Below, in pieces: positions 47,103-55,976 of a DNA stretch of 64,000 bases. A model generated the notes under the pieces. It was not told where the DNA came from, did no database searches, and worked only from the letters and a program-made list of their open reading frames with translations. A program made the position numbers and the translations under genes. The stretch comes from Chromatiaceae bacterium (GTDB lineage Bacteria > Pseudomonadota > Gammaproteobacteria > Chromatiales > Chromatiaceae): the NCBI GenBank assembly GCA_024235315.1, contig JACKMP010000001.1:1-64000 (forward strand), in the 5' to 3' direction. The first letter of the stretch is position 1, and each line of letters opens with the position of its first letter.

Positions 47103-48230
47103 ATGTCTGACACCCTCGACCTCGCCATCGACCTCATCAGTCGCGCATCCGTGACCCCGGAGGATGCCGGCTGCCAGGCGGTCATGAAGCAGCGCCTGGC
47201 TGCGCTGGGATTCCGCAATGAGCCGATGCGTTTTTCCGACGTCGACAATTTCTGGGCAAGACGCGGCGACACGGGCCCCGTGCTGTGCTTTGCCGGGCAT
47301 ACCGACGTGGTGCCTGCCGGCCCCAGGGGGAAATGGCAGTCCGATCCGTTTGCGCCGACAATACGGGACGGCATGCTGTATGGACGCGGTGCCGCTGACA
47401 TGAAGGGTTCGCTGGCGGCGATGGTCACGGCAACCGAGCGCTTCGTCGCACGCCATCCGGATCACCGAGGCTCGATTGCGTATCTGATCACCAGCGACGA
47501 GGAAGGACCGTCGATCAACGGCACGGTCAAGGTGGTCGAGACCCTCGAGGCACGCAATGAAAAAATCGACTGGTGTCTGGTCGGCGAGCCTTCGTCAAAT
47601 CATGTCCTGGGAGACGTGGTCAAGAACGGGCGGCGCGGTTCACTCGGCGCCGTGCTCAGCGTGCGGGGCAGGCAGGGCCATGTCGCCTACCCGCATCTGG
47701 CACGCAACCCGGTGCACGAAGTGGCGCCCGCACTGGCCGAACTCGCCGCAACGGTGTGGGACAACGGCAACGAATTCTTCCCGCAAACCACGTTTCAGGT
47801 CTCCAACATCCATGCGGGCACCGGTGCCACCAACGTCATCCCCGGCGAATGCGAGGTGCTGTTCAACTTTCGCTACTCGACCGAGACAACGCACGAGAGT
47901 TTGCGTGAACGTGTGCAGGCGGTCCTCGACCGTCACGGGCTCGACTACACAATCGAATGGACCCTGTCCGGCTTGCCGTTCCTCACCCCACGCGGCGAAC
48001 TGGTCGACGCGGCGCAACGAGCCATCAAAGCGGTTGCAGGCATCGAGACAGAGCTGTCGACCGCTGGAGGGACCTCTGACGGCCGCTTCATCGCACCGAC
48101 CGGCGCACAGGTGCTGGAACTCGGTCCGCTGAACGCCACCATCCACCAGGTCGACGAATGTGTCGCCGTCGATGACCTCGACCGGCTGTCGGCGATGTAC
48201 GAGAAGGTCCTCGAGCACCTGTTGGCCTGA
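47103..48230 (+). CDS. dapE: succinyl-diaminopimelate desuccinylase
   Basis: A 375-aa M20 zinc hydrolase. LDLAIDLISRASVTPEDAGC opens it; GHTDVVPAG carries the first metal His and Asp, GRGAADMKGSLAAMV the bridging Asp, and SDEEGPSINGT the catalytic Glu. It completes the dapC-dapD-yffB-dapE run, 21 bases after the ArsC-like gene. Confidence 0.96.
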   Translation: MSDTLDLAIDLISRASVTPEDAGCQAVMKQRLAALGFRNEPMRFSDVDNFWARRGDTGPVLCFAGHTDVVPAGPRGKWQSDPFAPTIRDGMLYGRGAADMKGSLAAMVTATERFVARHPDHRGSIAYLITSDEEGPSINGTVKVVETLEARNEKIDWCLVGEPSSNHVLGDVVKNGRRGSLGAVLSVRGRQGHVAYPHLARNPVHEVAPALAELAATVWDNGNEFFPQTTFQVSNIHAGTGATNVIPGECEVLFNFRYSTETTHESLRERVQAVLDRHGLDYTIEWTLSGLPFLTPRGELVDAAQRAIKAVAGIETELSTAGGTSDGRFIAPTGAQVLELGPLNATIHQVDECVAVDDLDRLSAMYEKVLEHLLA

Positions 48231-48281
48231 GCACAGGCCGCCTGCCTCCACAACCTCCCCACGGTGCCAGCTGATCGGGAT

Positions 48282-48308
48282 TAAAGTTTCGGTGTTGTCT
48301 GCCGAACA
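48282..48308 (+). promoter_or_regulatory. sigma28 (FliA) promoter upstream of the PilJ-domain gene
   Basis: TAAAGTTT (perfect -35), exactly 11 bases, then GCCGAACA (6 of 8 matches to GCCGATAA). Start would be near 48315, giving a 72-base leader with GGAG seven bases before the ATG. This is the best FliA match in the window. Confidence 0.75.
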
Positions 48309-48386
48309 TGCCCGGGACACGCAGCGCTGCCCGGCGCCTCTCCGCCGGACCTTTTCCTGGACGACAGTCTGCCTTGGAGACCACCG

Positions 48387-49163
48387 ATGCCCCTGTGCAA
48401 GCGATTCACTGCCTTATTGACGCTCATGCTGATGTTGGCCGGTACTGTGGTGGCGGACGAGGGGCTTACGATGGGCGTCGCCCTCGACAAGGCCGGCCGT
48501 CAGCGCATGTTGACGCAGCATATGCTCAAGTCCTATGCCCTGACCGGAATGAAGCTGAGAATTGGTGCCGACGCTGATCTGCGCAAGGCGGCGGAATTGT
48601 TCGAGACCCAATTGAGCGAACTCACCGGCTTCGCGGCCAACGACGCCGAACGGGCCCAGATCGGCAAGATCCGCTTGCTGTGGGATGATCTGCGCCCCGA
48701 ACTCGCTTTTCCGCCCGAACTGGATCGGGCCGGTGAACTCAACGATCTGGCCGAACTGCTGTTGCGCGAATCGCACCAACTGGTGTTGTTGCTCGAGCAG
48801 CGCTCCGGCACCGTCGCCGGACACCTGGTCAACATCTCCGGCCGCCAGCGCATGCTCTCGCAACGGATTGCCAAGTCTTATCTACTGGAGACATGGGGCC
48901 TTGGCGCGGCGGGATTGGCGCAGCAGTACGAAGAGGCCGTCGAGGAATTTCAAGCGGCCCTTTCGGAGCTGCAGGCAGCCAAGATCAACACGCCGGAGAT
49001 CAACGAATCCCTCGCGCAAGTCCTGAAAAACTGGCAGATCTTTGGCATCAGCAATTTCAGCGCAAAATACGATGCCCGCGTGCCGTCGCTGGTCGTTCGT
49101 TCGATGGACAAGATACTTGGCCTGATGAACGACACCACTGCGCTCTACGCGCAACTCCACTAG
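48387..49163 (+). CDS. exported protein with tandem PilJ/NarX-type sensor domains
   Basis: A 258-aa protein with a signal peptide (MPLCKRFTALLTLMLMLAGTVVA) and two copies of the four-helix PilJ/NarX-like input module. The repeated motif is KAGRQRMLTQHMLKSYAL (about 34-51) and ISGRQRMLSQRIAKSYLL (about 150-167). In known proteins this module is the periplasmic input of chemoreceptors and nitrate sensors; here there is no membrane helix after it and no signalling domain, so it may be a free periplasmic ligand-binding or accessory protein. A FliA-type promoter suggests co-expression with late flagellar/chemotaxis genes. Confidence 0.82.
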   Translation: MPLCKRFTALLTLMLMLAGTVVADEGLTMGVALDKAGRQRMLTQHMLKSYALTGMKLRIGADADLRKAAELFETQLSELTGFAANDAERAQIGKIRLLWDDLRPELAFPPELDRAGELNDLAELLLRESHQLVLLLEQRSGTVAGHLVNISGRQRMLSQRIAKSYLLETWGLGAAGLAQQYEEAVEEFQAALSELQAAKINTPEINESLAQVLKNWQIFGISNFSAKYDARVPSLVVRSMDKILGLMNDTTALYAQLH

Positions 49164-49380
49164 GGCATTCCGGGTGCATTTTTCAAGAACGGGATGATGG
49201 GTGACGCCCCACGTCAAAAAGTTCATCGGCGTCGCCCTCGTTGCAGATGGATCTCGCCAGCGTTGAGAGGCACCAGGTCATGACTGGATTCTTTCGAGAT
49301 CAGCAGTATCGTCATCGAACTGGGCGATGTCGCGATGGACGACGCGACGGCCGACCTGTTCATCTTCTGAACCGGCCCGC
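49164..49380. other. 217-base intergenic region
   Basis: Convergent gap between the PilJ-domain gene and the CBS-DUF294 gene. A run TTTTT follows a weak GCA/TGC stem just after the PilJ stop. A short reading at 49280-49387 begins ATG but has no homology I recognise. Nothing else is supported. Confidence 0.3.
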
Positions 49381-50877
49381 CTATTGAAGGAATTCCTGCC
49401 GCAGTCTCAGCTGCAGCAACTTTGCCTGGTGGAACGCCTCTTTCAGCATCGTGCGCTGCGGCGCCGTCAGGTGCGAGGGGTTGACCCGGTTGATCTCATC
49501 ATAGTCTCCGCCACTGAGCTGGCGCTGTAGCCGCAGACGCTGCACGACGTCGAATGCCTCCACCGACGCCGCTGTGTCCGAGGGCTGGCGCTTCATCAAT
49601 GGACCGACCGTGCGCAGGCGTTCCACCGTATTGGTCGTCCACACACCATGGCGCAGCCCCCAGATGCGGGCGGCATCGACAAAAGGGCGACTGCCGTAGG
49701 ATTTCAGATCGATCGTATGCGGATAACGGCGCCCACCGTCGTAGGAGAAATTGCCGAACCAACCCAGCGCAGGCGTACAGCCCAATGCCTGCTCGGTCAT
49801 CGCGCGCAGAAAGCGCGGATTCTGCTCCGGCTGCGGCAGCAGCCAACGGTGCAGGCTGTCGACCAGTTCGTCCTGCCCGTACAAGGGGCGAAAATCGAAA
49901 AAGATCGTCGCATTCAGCAGCGCCTCGGGCTCCGGCGTTGTCATCCAGGAACCGAAACGTGCGCGCCATTCAGCTGCAGACAGGCACCACGCGGGATTGC
50001 CGGCCATGATATTGCCGGGACAGCTCATGAAACCGCATTGATCGAGCGCACGATTGACCGCCTGCGCAAACGGCAGCAATTCGCTGCGGATCTGCTGCGT
50101 GTCCGACTCGTTGTCAGGGAGGAAAATCAGGCCGTTGTCCTGGTCGCCGGCAAACACGCGCTCGACCCGACCCTCGGAGCCGAACAGCATCCAGCACCAG
50201 GAAACCGGCGGCAGGTCGAATTCATCGGCAACGAGTTCGATGACCCGGATGCTGATCAGATCGTTGAGTCCGGACATCCACTGGCACAGCGACTCGACGC
50301 CCATGCCATTGCTGAACAGCTCCAGTCCACGTTCACGCACCGCGCGTGCGGCCCGCGCCATGCTATCGACGTTGTCCACCAGGTTGATGGTCTCGACCAG
50401 TTCCGCGGCACCTCCTTCGCGGAATCCGGGAAGATCGCCGGGCGACAACAGGTTGTACAGCCGACCGTCGGTCTCGAGCAGCACCAGGTGATCCAGCCGC
50501 CCTCTGGTCATCGTCACCCGTGCCCGATGCACCGAAGCATCGATCGGCAGGGTGGCGGGCGCGGCAGTCATGTAGGCAAACGTCGGATCCGTCAGTTGCG
50601 CCTGTTTCAGCGTGATCGCTTCGATCATGTCGTGCAGCGTGACGATGCCCAGCGGTGCTTCGGAACTCTCGGCCACCACCCCCGCCTGCAGGCCGGCCTG
50701 ATTGAGCGCAAACATGCTGTCGCGCAGGGTCGCGTCAGGCCTGACGATCAGTGGCTCGCGGCGTACCAGGCGGCGCAGCGGGGCCTCGCCGGCACCGATC
50801 GCGGCATCCAGTGCCGGGTAGACGGCGACCGGATGCGGCTGTCCGGAGAGGCTGGAATCACGCGCCCTCGGCATCAT
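49381..50877 (-). CDS. CBS-pair and DUF294 nucleotidyltransferase-like protein
   Basis: A 498-aa soluble protein. Two CBS motifs span about 35-150 (EPLIVRPDATLRDSMFAL, GIVTLHDMIEAITL). The DUF294 nucleotidyltransferase-like domain follows, with FGSEGRVERVFAGDQDNGLI (about 230-250) keeping the GS...DxD metal motif. A conserved C-terminal DUF294 helical domain (about 330-490) ends it. The domain resembles the GlnD uridylyltransferase core, and relatives are often next to sodium/solute symporters. Its ATG overlaps the receiver-gene stop by four bases. A role in modifying or regulating the signalling module is inference. Confidence 0.85.
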   Translation of the reverse strand: MMPRARDSSLSGQPHPVAVYPALDAAIGAGEAPLRRLVRREPLIVRPDATLRDSMFALNQAGLQAGVVAESSEAPLGIVTLHDMIEAITLKQAQLTDPTFAYMTAAPATLPIDASVHRARVTMTRGRLDHLVLLETDGRLYNLLSPGDLPGFREGGAAELVETINLVDNVDSMARAARAVRERGLELFSNGMGVESLCQWMSGLNDLISIRVIELVADEFDLPPVSWCWMLFGSEGRVERVFAGDQDNGLIFLPDNESDTQQIRSELLPFAQAVNRALDQCGFMSCPGNIMAGNPAWCLSAAEWRARFGSWMTTPEPEALLNATIFFDFRPLYGQDELVDSLHRWLLPQPEQNPRFLRAMTEQALGCTPALGWFGNFSYDGGRRYPHTIDLKSYGSRPFVDAARIWGLRHGVWTTNTVERLRTVGPLMKRQPSDTAASVEAFDVVQRLRLQRQLSGGDYDEINRVNPSHLTAPQRTMLKEAFHQAKLLQLRLRQEFLQ

Positions 50878-51272
50878 GCCTGCGCGTCCGCGGTGGACGA
50901 ACGGGCGAGCAGCTCGTTCACCTTTGCAACCAGTTCATGGGTCGAAAAAGGTTTGGTGATATAGGCGTCCGCACCCAGCGAGAGGCCTTTCTTCATCTCG
51001 GCTTCCCTGCCCTTGGCCGTCAGCATCAGTATCGGCATCCGTGCGATACGGGGGTCTGCGTTGACACGCACCTCGGAACATACCTCGAAGCCATTCTTGC
51101 GCGGCATCATGACGTCCAGAATCATCAGGTCGGGGGATGTCGCCACCAGCGTTTCGAGCGCTTCCTGACCATCACTTGCGGTCAACACAGTGTGCCCTTC
51201 GCGTTTCATCAGAAACGCCACCGACAGCACGATGTTCGGTTCGTCGTCCACGATCAGTACCGTTTTCGTCAT
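50874..51272 (-). CDS. stand-alone response-regulator receiver protein
   Basis: A 132-aa CheY-like receiver with no output domain. The acidic pocket is DDE at 9-11, the phosphoacceptor Asp about 53 in LMILDVMMPRKNG, and the Lys in ITKPFSTHEL. It lies 19 bases after the symporter-kinase gene and overlaps the CBS-DUF294 gene, so it is the likely phosphotransfer partner of that kinase, with the output perhaps through DUF294. Confidence 0.92.
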   Translation of the reverse strand: MTKTVLIVDDEPNIVLSVAFLMKREGHTVLTASDGQEALETLVATSPDLMILDVMMPRKNGFEVCSEVRVNADPRIARMPILMLTAKGREAEMKKGLSLGADAYITKPFSTHELVAKVNELLARSSTADAQA

Positions 51273-51291
51273 CGCTCTCCCCGGCCGCTGC

Positions 51292-54015
51292 TCAGGCGCC
51301 GTCGTTTACCGGCAACTCGAAGATAAAGGTAGCACCTTTCCCGGGCCGGCTTTCCACCCAGATGCGCCCGCCGAGGTGTCCGATTATCCGGCGGCTGATC
51401 GGCAGGCCGAGTCCGGTACCCACGGGCTTCTCCGTGCCACCACTGCCCTGGCGGAACCTTTCAAAGATATGCCGCTGATCAGGTATGGCAATACCGGGGC
51501 CATTGTCGATCACGCTGACCCTGAAGTTCCGCCCATGCGCCTGCAGAATGATGCGCACCACCCCGCCGCCCTGGGGGGCGAACTTGACGGCGTTGGAGAG
51601 CAGGTTGACCAGGACCTGCATCAGGCGATCGTGGTCGGCTGTCACCACGCACGGCTCGGCAGGCACCTCACAGATAACACGTGCACCGCGTTCGGCGAAC
51701 AGCTGCGCCGTCGACTCCGCGCCTTCGCGTATCAGCTCGCCGAGGTCGACATCTTCCGTATGCCAATCCGCGTTGTCGGATTCGATCTTCGCCAGATCGA
51801 GCACCTGATTCACCAGTCTGGACAACCGCTTGGTCTCGCTGACGATGATCTCCAGAAAGTGACGGCGCTGTTCGAGTTCGATTCTTGGATCGTCCTGCAG
51901 GATCTCGGAGAATGCACGGATCGAGGCCAGTGGCGTGCGCAGTTCGTGGGTCACCGACGACATGAAGTCGTCCTTCACCCGGTCGATCTCCTTGAGCTGC
52001 TCGTTTGCGGCCTTGAGTTCGCCGGTGGCGGCCTCGAGTTCCTGTGACTTCTGCTCCAGCTCGCGGCTGTAGGCACGGATCTGCGACGCCTCATCGAGGA
52101 TATCCAGCACCTCGTCGAGGCCGAGTGCCTCCTCCGCGGTAACCGAGGCCACCATCACCCGCGACGAAGCACTGCCGATGGCGCCGGCCAGCAGGGTCTC
52201 GGCGAAATGCACCGTCTCGGCATCCGCCGGCAGCTGGTCGACGCTTTCGACCTCGCGCTGGTCGGCAAACCGGGCGAACGCATAACGCGCCCGCTCGACG
52301 CCGAGGAACCGTTCTGCGAGACGTGACAGTTCGTGGACCTCGGCCTTGCCACGCCACAGGGCGACACCGAAAGGTCGCTCGTGCTTGAGAACGTCGACGA
52401 ACAGTGTTGCCTGGGTCGCCTCGTTGACGTTCGGCTGGCGACGCATCGAAAAGTACAGATAGGCACCGATGTTGAATGTCATGCTCCAGAACAGGCAGTG
52501 GGTGATCTCGTTCAGACCGCTCAGCCCGAACAGCTCCTGTGGACGCAACAGCGCAATGCCGAAGGGGCCGTGTTCGAGGAACCCGGCGGGTAACCACCCG
52601 GACTTGGCGAACGAAGGCAGCAGCAGCGTATACAGCCAGATGCCGAAGCCACACAGCAGACCCGCCAGCGCGCCGGCATGCGTGCCGCCCCGCCAGTAAA
52701 GGCCGATGATCATCGCTGGGGCGAACTGGGCAACTGCCGCGAAGCTGATCAATCCGATGCTGACAAGCGCGTAGGCCTCGCCGGCAAATCGGAAGTACAG
52801 ATAACCAAGCAGCAGGATCACCACGATGGCGCCACGCCGGATCCGCAACAGCAACTGGCTGAAGTCCGACGGCGGCGGGATGCGTTTCCAGCGGCCCAGC
52901 AGGCCAGGCATCACCAGGTCATTGCAGACCATGGTGGACAGGGCGATGGTCTCCACGATCACCATGCCGGTAGCCGCGGACAGCCCGCCGATAAACACCA
53001 GCAACGACAGCAACGCCTGGCCATGGGCAATCGGCAGTGTCAACACGAAGGTGTCGGCGTCCACTGCCGTGCCGGCAAATGTCAGCTGCCCCGCCAGCGC
53101 GATCGGAATCACGAAGATGTTGATCAGCAGCAGGTACAAAGGAAACATCCAAACGGCCCGGCGCAGATGGCTCTCGTCGCTGTTTTCGACAACAGCGACC
53201 TGGAATTGCCGGGGCAGCATCATCACTGCCAATGCCGCCAGCAGGGTCAGCGAGAACCAGTTCCCGTATCCCCCGGCCGAGGCCACGGTCATGGTCTTCA
53301 TGACGCCCGCTGCGGCCGCCTTGTCGAACACATCGACAAACCCGTCGTGCAGCACGAAGGTCGCGAACACGCCCACGCTCAGAAAGGCGACCAGTTTCAC
53401 GATCGACTCGAACGCAATCGCCGCAACCATACCCTCGTGGCGTTCGCTGGCATCGAGATGGCGGGTCCCGAACAGGATGGTGAATGCAGCAAGGGCCAAC
53501 GCAACATACAGCGCGGTATCCTGCAGGATCGGAATCGCGGCCACCACGCCCGTATCATTGACCAGCGGGTAGCTCTGCATGATCGTGACGCTCTGCGAGA
53601 TCGCTTTGAGCTGCAGTGCGATATAGGGCACGACGCCGAGAACTGCAATGACAGTCACGATGCCGCCGAGCACCTGGCTTTTGCCATACCGCGAGGCGAT
53701 GAAATCCGCGATAGAGGTGATGCGCTGCGCCTTGCTGACCCGGACCATCTTCAGCAACAGGGTGCCCCACAGCGCTGCAATCAGCGTGGGACCAAGATAG
53801 ATCGGCAGAAACCCGATCCCACTCGCAGCTGCGCGCCCGACACTGCCGTAGTAGGTCCAGGCGGTGCAGTAGACAGCGAGTGACAGCGCATAGACCGTCG
53901 GACTGCTGATCACCGAGCGTTTTCTATCCGCCCGCCGGTCCGCCCAATACGCGATCGCGAACAGCAAGCCCAGATACAGCAACGCACATACGACGATGAC
54001 CTTCGGGCCGAGCAT
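51292..54015 (-). CDS. CbrA-like sodium/solute symporter-histidine kinase fusion
   Basis: A 907-aa membrane sensor. Residues 1-about 510 form a sodium/solute symporter (SSS) domain with about 13 helices (YGSVGRAAASGIGFLPIYLG, VPYIALQLKAIS). A linker and coiled coil (about 620-680) lead to the kinase: H-box SVTHELRTPLAS with His690, N-box LMQVLVNLLSNAVKFAP, and G-boxes DNGPGIAI and GTGLGLPISRRI. CbrA of pseudomonads has this architecture and senses carbon/nitrogen status. Here the response regulator downstream has no DNA-binding output, so the pathway differs. A 66-aa membrane protein is encoded 15 bases upstream. Confidence 0.93.
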   Translation of the reverse strand: MLGPKVIVVCALLYLGLLFAIAYWADRRADRKRSVISSPTVYALSLAVYCTAWTYYGSVGRAAASGIGFLPIYLGPTLIAALWGTLLLKMVRVSKAQRITSIADFIASRYGKSQVLGGIVTVIAVLGVVPYIALQLKAISQSVTIMQSYPLVNDTGVVAAIPILQDTALYVALALAAFTILFGTRHLDASERHEGMVAAIAFESIVKLVAFLSVGVFATFVLHDGFVDVFDKAAAAGVMKTMTVASAGGYGNWFSLTLLAALAVMMLPRQFQVAVVENSDESHLRRAVWMFPLYLLLINIFVIPIALAGQLTFAGTAVDADTFVLTLPIAHGQALLSLLVFIGGLSAATGMVIVETIALSTMVCNDLVMPGLLGRWKRIPPPSDFSQLLLRIRRGAIVVILLLGYLYFRFAGEAYALVSIGLISFAAVAQFAPAMIIGLYWRGGTHAGALAGLLCGFGIWLYTLLLPSFAKSGWLPAGFLEHGPFGIALLRPQELFGLSGLNEITHCLFWSMTFNIGAYLYFSMRRQPNVNEATQATLFVDVLKHERPFGVALWRGKAEVHELSRLAERFLGVERARYAFARFADQREVESVDQLPADAETVHFAETLLAGAIGSASSRVMVASVTAEEALGLDEVLDILDEASQIRAYSRELEQKSQELEAATGELKAANEQLKEIDRVKDDFMSSVTHELRTPLASIRAFSEILQDDPRIELEQRRHFLEIIVSETKRLSRLVNQVLDLAKIESDNADWHTEDVDLGELIREGAESTAQLFAERGARVICEVPAEPCVVTADHDRLMQVLVNLLSNAVKFAPQGGGVVRIILQAHGRNFRVSVIDNGPGIAIPDQRHIFERFRQGSGGTEKPVGTGLGLPISRRIIGHLGGRIWVESRPGKGATFIFELPVNDGA

Positions 54016-54030
54016 AGGCCTGCGGCCGCC

Positions 54031-54231
54031 TCAGCGGTCGCTGCCCTCGACCGCGAGGGCTGCGAGGACGACGAGCAACAGCCACACGCCGAACAGGTAC
54101 AGGAAACTCACCGGGTAACCGTGCCACGTGGTGGCACGGTCGAAGATCGTCAATGCTGGCGAACAGAGCAGCACGATGCCAACCAGAAAAATGCCAATCA
54201 GACGTTGCCTGGTCAGTATGGAACGTTGCAT
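54031..54231 (-). CDS. small two-helix membrane protein preceding the symporter-kinase
   Basis: A 66-aa protein with two hydrophobic helices (about 10-28 and 42-61), beginning MQRSILTRQRLIGIFLVG. Its stop is 15 bases before the symporter-kinase start. Small membrane proteins precede related symporters and CbrA in other bacteria, so a subunit or expression-coupling role is plausible. Identification is by position and topology; no family motif is certain. Confidence 0.65.
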   Translation of the reverse strand: MQRSILTRQRLIGIFLVGIVLLCSPALTIFDRATTWHGYPVSFLYLFGVWLLLVVLAALAVEGSDR

Positions 54232-54307
54232 GTCGCCGGCAGCCTCGGAGGGATCCCTCGCACCAGTATAGCTGGCGATGGCGTGGAACCCGGGCGCAGC
54301 GCCGTGG

Positions 54308-55870
54308 TTAGGGCCGATCGCTGCGACGCAGCTGCAGACCGAGCGCCAGCTGATTGCGCAGCGCCCGCACCAGCCGCAAGGCCCCGGGTTCGAGGTGTAG
54401 ACCACCGCAGCGCTCGTGCTCGGCGACGATGCACCCCACCGGACGGTCCTGCACGACCAGGGGAAGGAACAGCAGCGCACCGTTGGGGCTGAGCGCGTTG
54501 AACCACGCCGGAATCCCGTGCCCTGCACCGCCCACCGCCAGGTCTGCGATGTGCACATCGGTCTTCTGTTTCAGCGCGACGTGGAAGACGTCGCGCTCGT
54601 AGGCCTCATCGAAGCGCATCTTGCGCAGGTAGACGTCGATATCACTGCCAAATCCCAGGCGACCGGCATACTGGCGCCGCGCCGCATCACGCAGGCACAG
54701 CGCCACCCGGCGCAGCCCGAAGGCACGGTAGAGCGTCTCAAGCACCACCTGGGCGACGTGGTTGAGGTCCGCACCCTCCGCCAATATCGCAGTGGCCTCC
54801 TGCAACCCTTCGAGGAGTATCGGTTCGGGATTCGTCTGATCCACGGCCTGCTGCTCACTGTCATCTCCGGGGAGCGCAACCGCCGCGATCGCTTCATCCT
54901 GATCGTCGGTCGCGGCATCCTTTTGTTGCAGGCCGGCCAGCGCGCGGATCGCCGGCGGCGCACCCTCCGGGCTGGCAAGCCCTTCGGCCAGCATCCGATA
55001 CTCGGTACGCGCCTCTTGCACGACGTCACCGAAACGCTCGCCATTGAGTGGCACGCAGTCACGGAAACGCGACAGCAGAAGAGACAACGACCGGTCGCGA
55101 ATCCCTTCGCCTGCGGCGAGGCGTTCGGTCACATCGTGGGCCATGCAGGCCAGCTGGCACAGGACCTCGTCCTCGTTGACCGGCTTACGCTGTTTGCCGC
55201 TCGGCAGGCGCTGCATGCTGAAGGTGATGGCGTGTGGAAAATTCCAGTGCCGGCCGACGGCGACGCCCAGTTGCTCGAAGCTGACACCCAGCACCTTGTA
55301 CTGTGCACGCACCGGCGAGACATTGCCCTCCACCATTTCCGCCTGGATCGCCGCATCTTCGTCGGGCAGGTAAAATGCCACCAGCAGCTCGCCGAGGTTG
55401 TGGAACATGGCGGCGAGAAAGGCCTCCTCACCGTGCTGCAGACCCGCATCCGTGGCTGCCTCGCGCGCTACCAGTGCACCGAACATGCTCTTGCCGATCA
55501 GCGCCTTGACCCGGGTTGCATTGCTGCCCTCTGCCAGGTGCTCGAACAGCATCAGCGACGCCGCCAGTGCGCGTATCGGTTCGATCCCGAGGACCACGAT
55601 TGCACGCGAGATGGTCCCCACCTTGCCTGCGAAGCCGGCGTAGTAGGCCGAGTTCACGACTTTCAGTGTCTTGTTGGTCAGCGCGAAGTCGCGCACGATC
55701 ACCGCTGCCAGCTGCTCGGCCGACTTGTCGGCCGCCGCGGACAGGGTGTTGAGCGTGCGAATGGTCTCGGAAAGTGCAGGAAAGTCCTTGCTGCGCTGCA
55801 TCCTGCGCAACAGGAATTCGATCGCACCACCACTGGCGTCGATCACGCTTTGGTCAGAATCTGGCGGCAT
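54308..55870 (-). CDS. HDOD-GAF signalling protein
   Basis: A 520-aa protein with an N-terminal HDOD domain (about 15-230: IRTLNTLSAAADKSAEQL, IVRDFALTNKTLKVVNSAYY, FLAAMFHNLGELLVAFYLP) and a C-terminal GAF domain (about 345-510), joined by a variable linker. HDOD is non-catalytic in known cases; GAF binds small ligands. ATG at 55870 has no strong ribosome-binding site, but a FliA-like element ends about 30 bases upstream, which supports this start over one 50 codons earlier. It lies 76 bases ahead of the small membrane protein gene. Confidence 0.87.
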   Translation of the reverse strand: MPPDSDQSVIDASGGAIEFLLRRMQRSKDFPALSETIRTLNTLSAAADKSAEQLAAVIVRDFALTNKTLKVVNSAYYAGFAGKVGTISRAIVVLGIEPIRALAASLMLFEHLAEGSNATRVKALIGKSMFGALVAREAATDAGLQHGEEAFLAAMFHNLGELLVAFYLPDEDAAIQAEMVEGNVSPVRAQYKVLGVSFEQLGVAVGRHWNFPHAITFSMQRLPSGKQRKPVNEDEVLCQLACMAHDVTERLAAGEGIRDRSLSLLLSRFRDCVPLNGERFGDVVQEARTEYRMLAEGLASPEGAPPAIRALAGLQQKDAATDDQDEAIAAVALPGDDSEQQAVDQTNPEPILLEGLQEATAILAEGADLNHVAQVVLETLYRAFGLRRVALCLRDAARRQYAGRLGFGSDIDVYLRKMRFDEAYERDVFHVALKQKTDVHIADLAVGGAGHGIPAWFNALSPNGALLFLPLVVQDRPVGCIVAEHERCGGLHLEPGALRLVRALRNQLALGLQLRRSDRP

Positions 55871-55900
55871 TGGTGGCGTGGTGTTCGGTCCATGCCGTGT

Positions 55901-55927
55901 ATAGCGGTCGACCGGCGGGAAACTTTG
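55901..55927 (-). promoter_or_regulatory. sigma28 (FliA)-like promoter upstream of the HDOD-GAF gene
   Basis: On the minus strand: CAAAGTTT, 11 bases, ACCGCTAT. The -35 half matches 7 of 8 and the -10 half 5 of 8 of TAAAGTTT-N11-GCCGATAA. Start near 55894 would leave about 24 leader bases before the ATG. Confidence 0.5.
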
Positions 55928-55976
55928 CCTTCGCGGTGCAGTTTGCCAGGGCCGGCCGGCTACGGGTCGGGCCAGA

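Noticed and set aside
49280..49387. A short reading frame between the PilJ-domain and CBS-DUF294 genes
   Set aside because: Thirty-five codons, Arg-rich, no ribosome-binding site and no recognised family. A more protein-like reading in another frame has no start codon.
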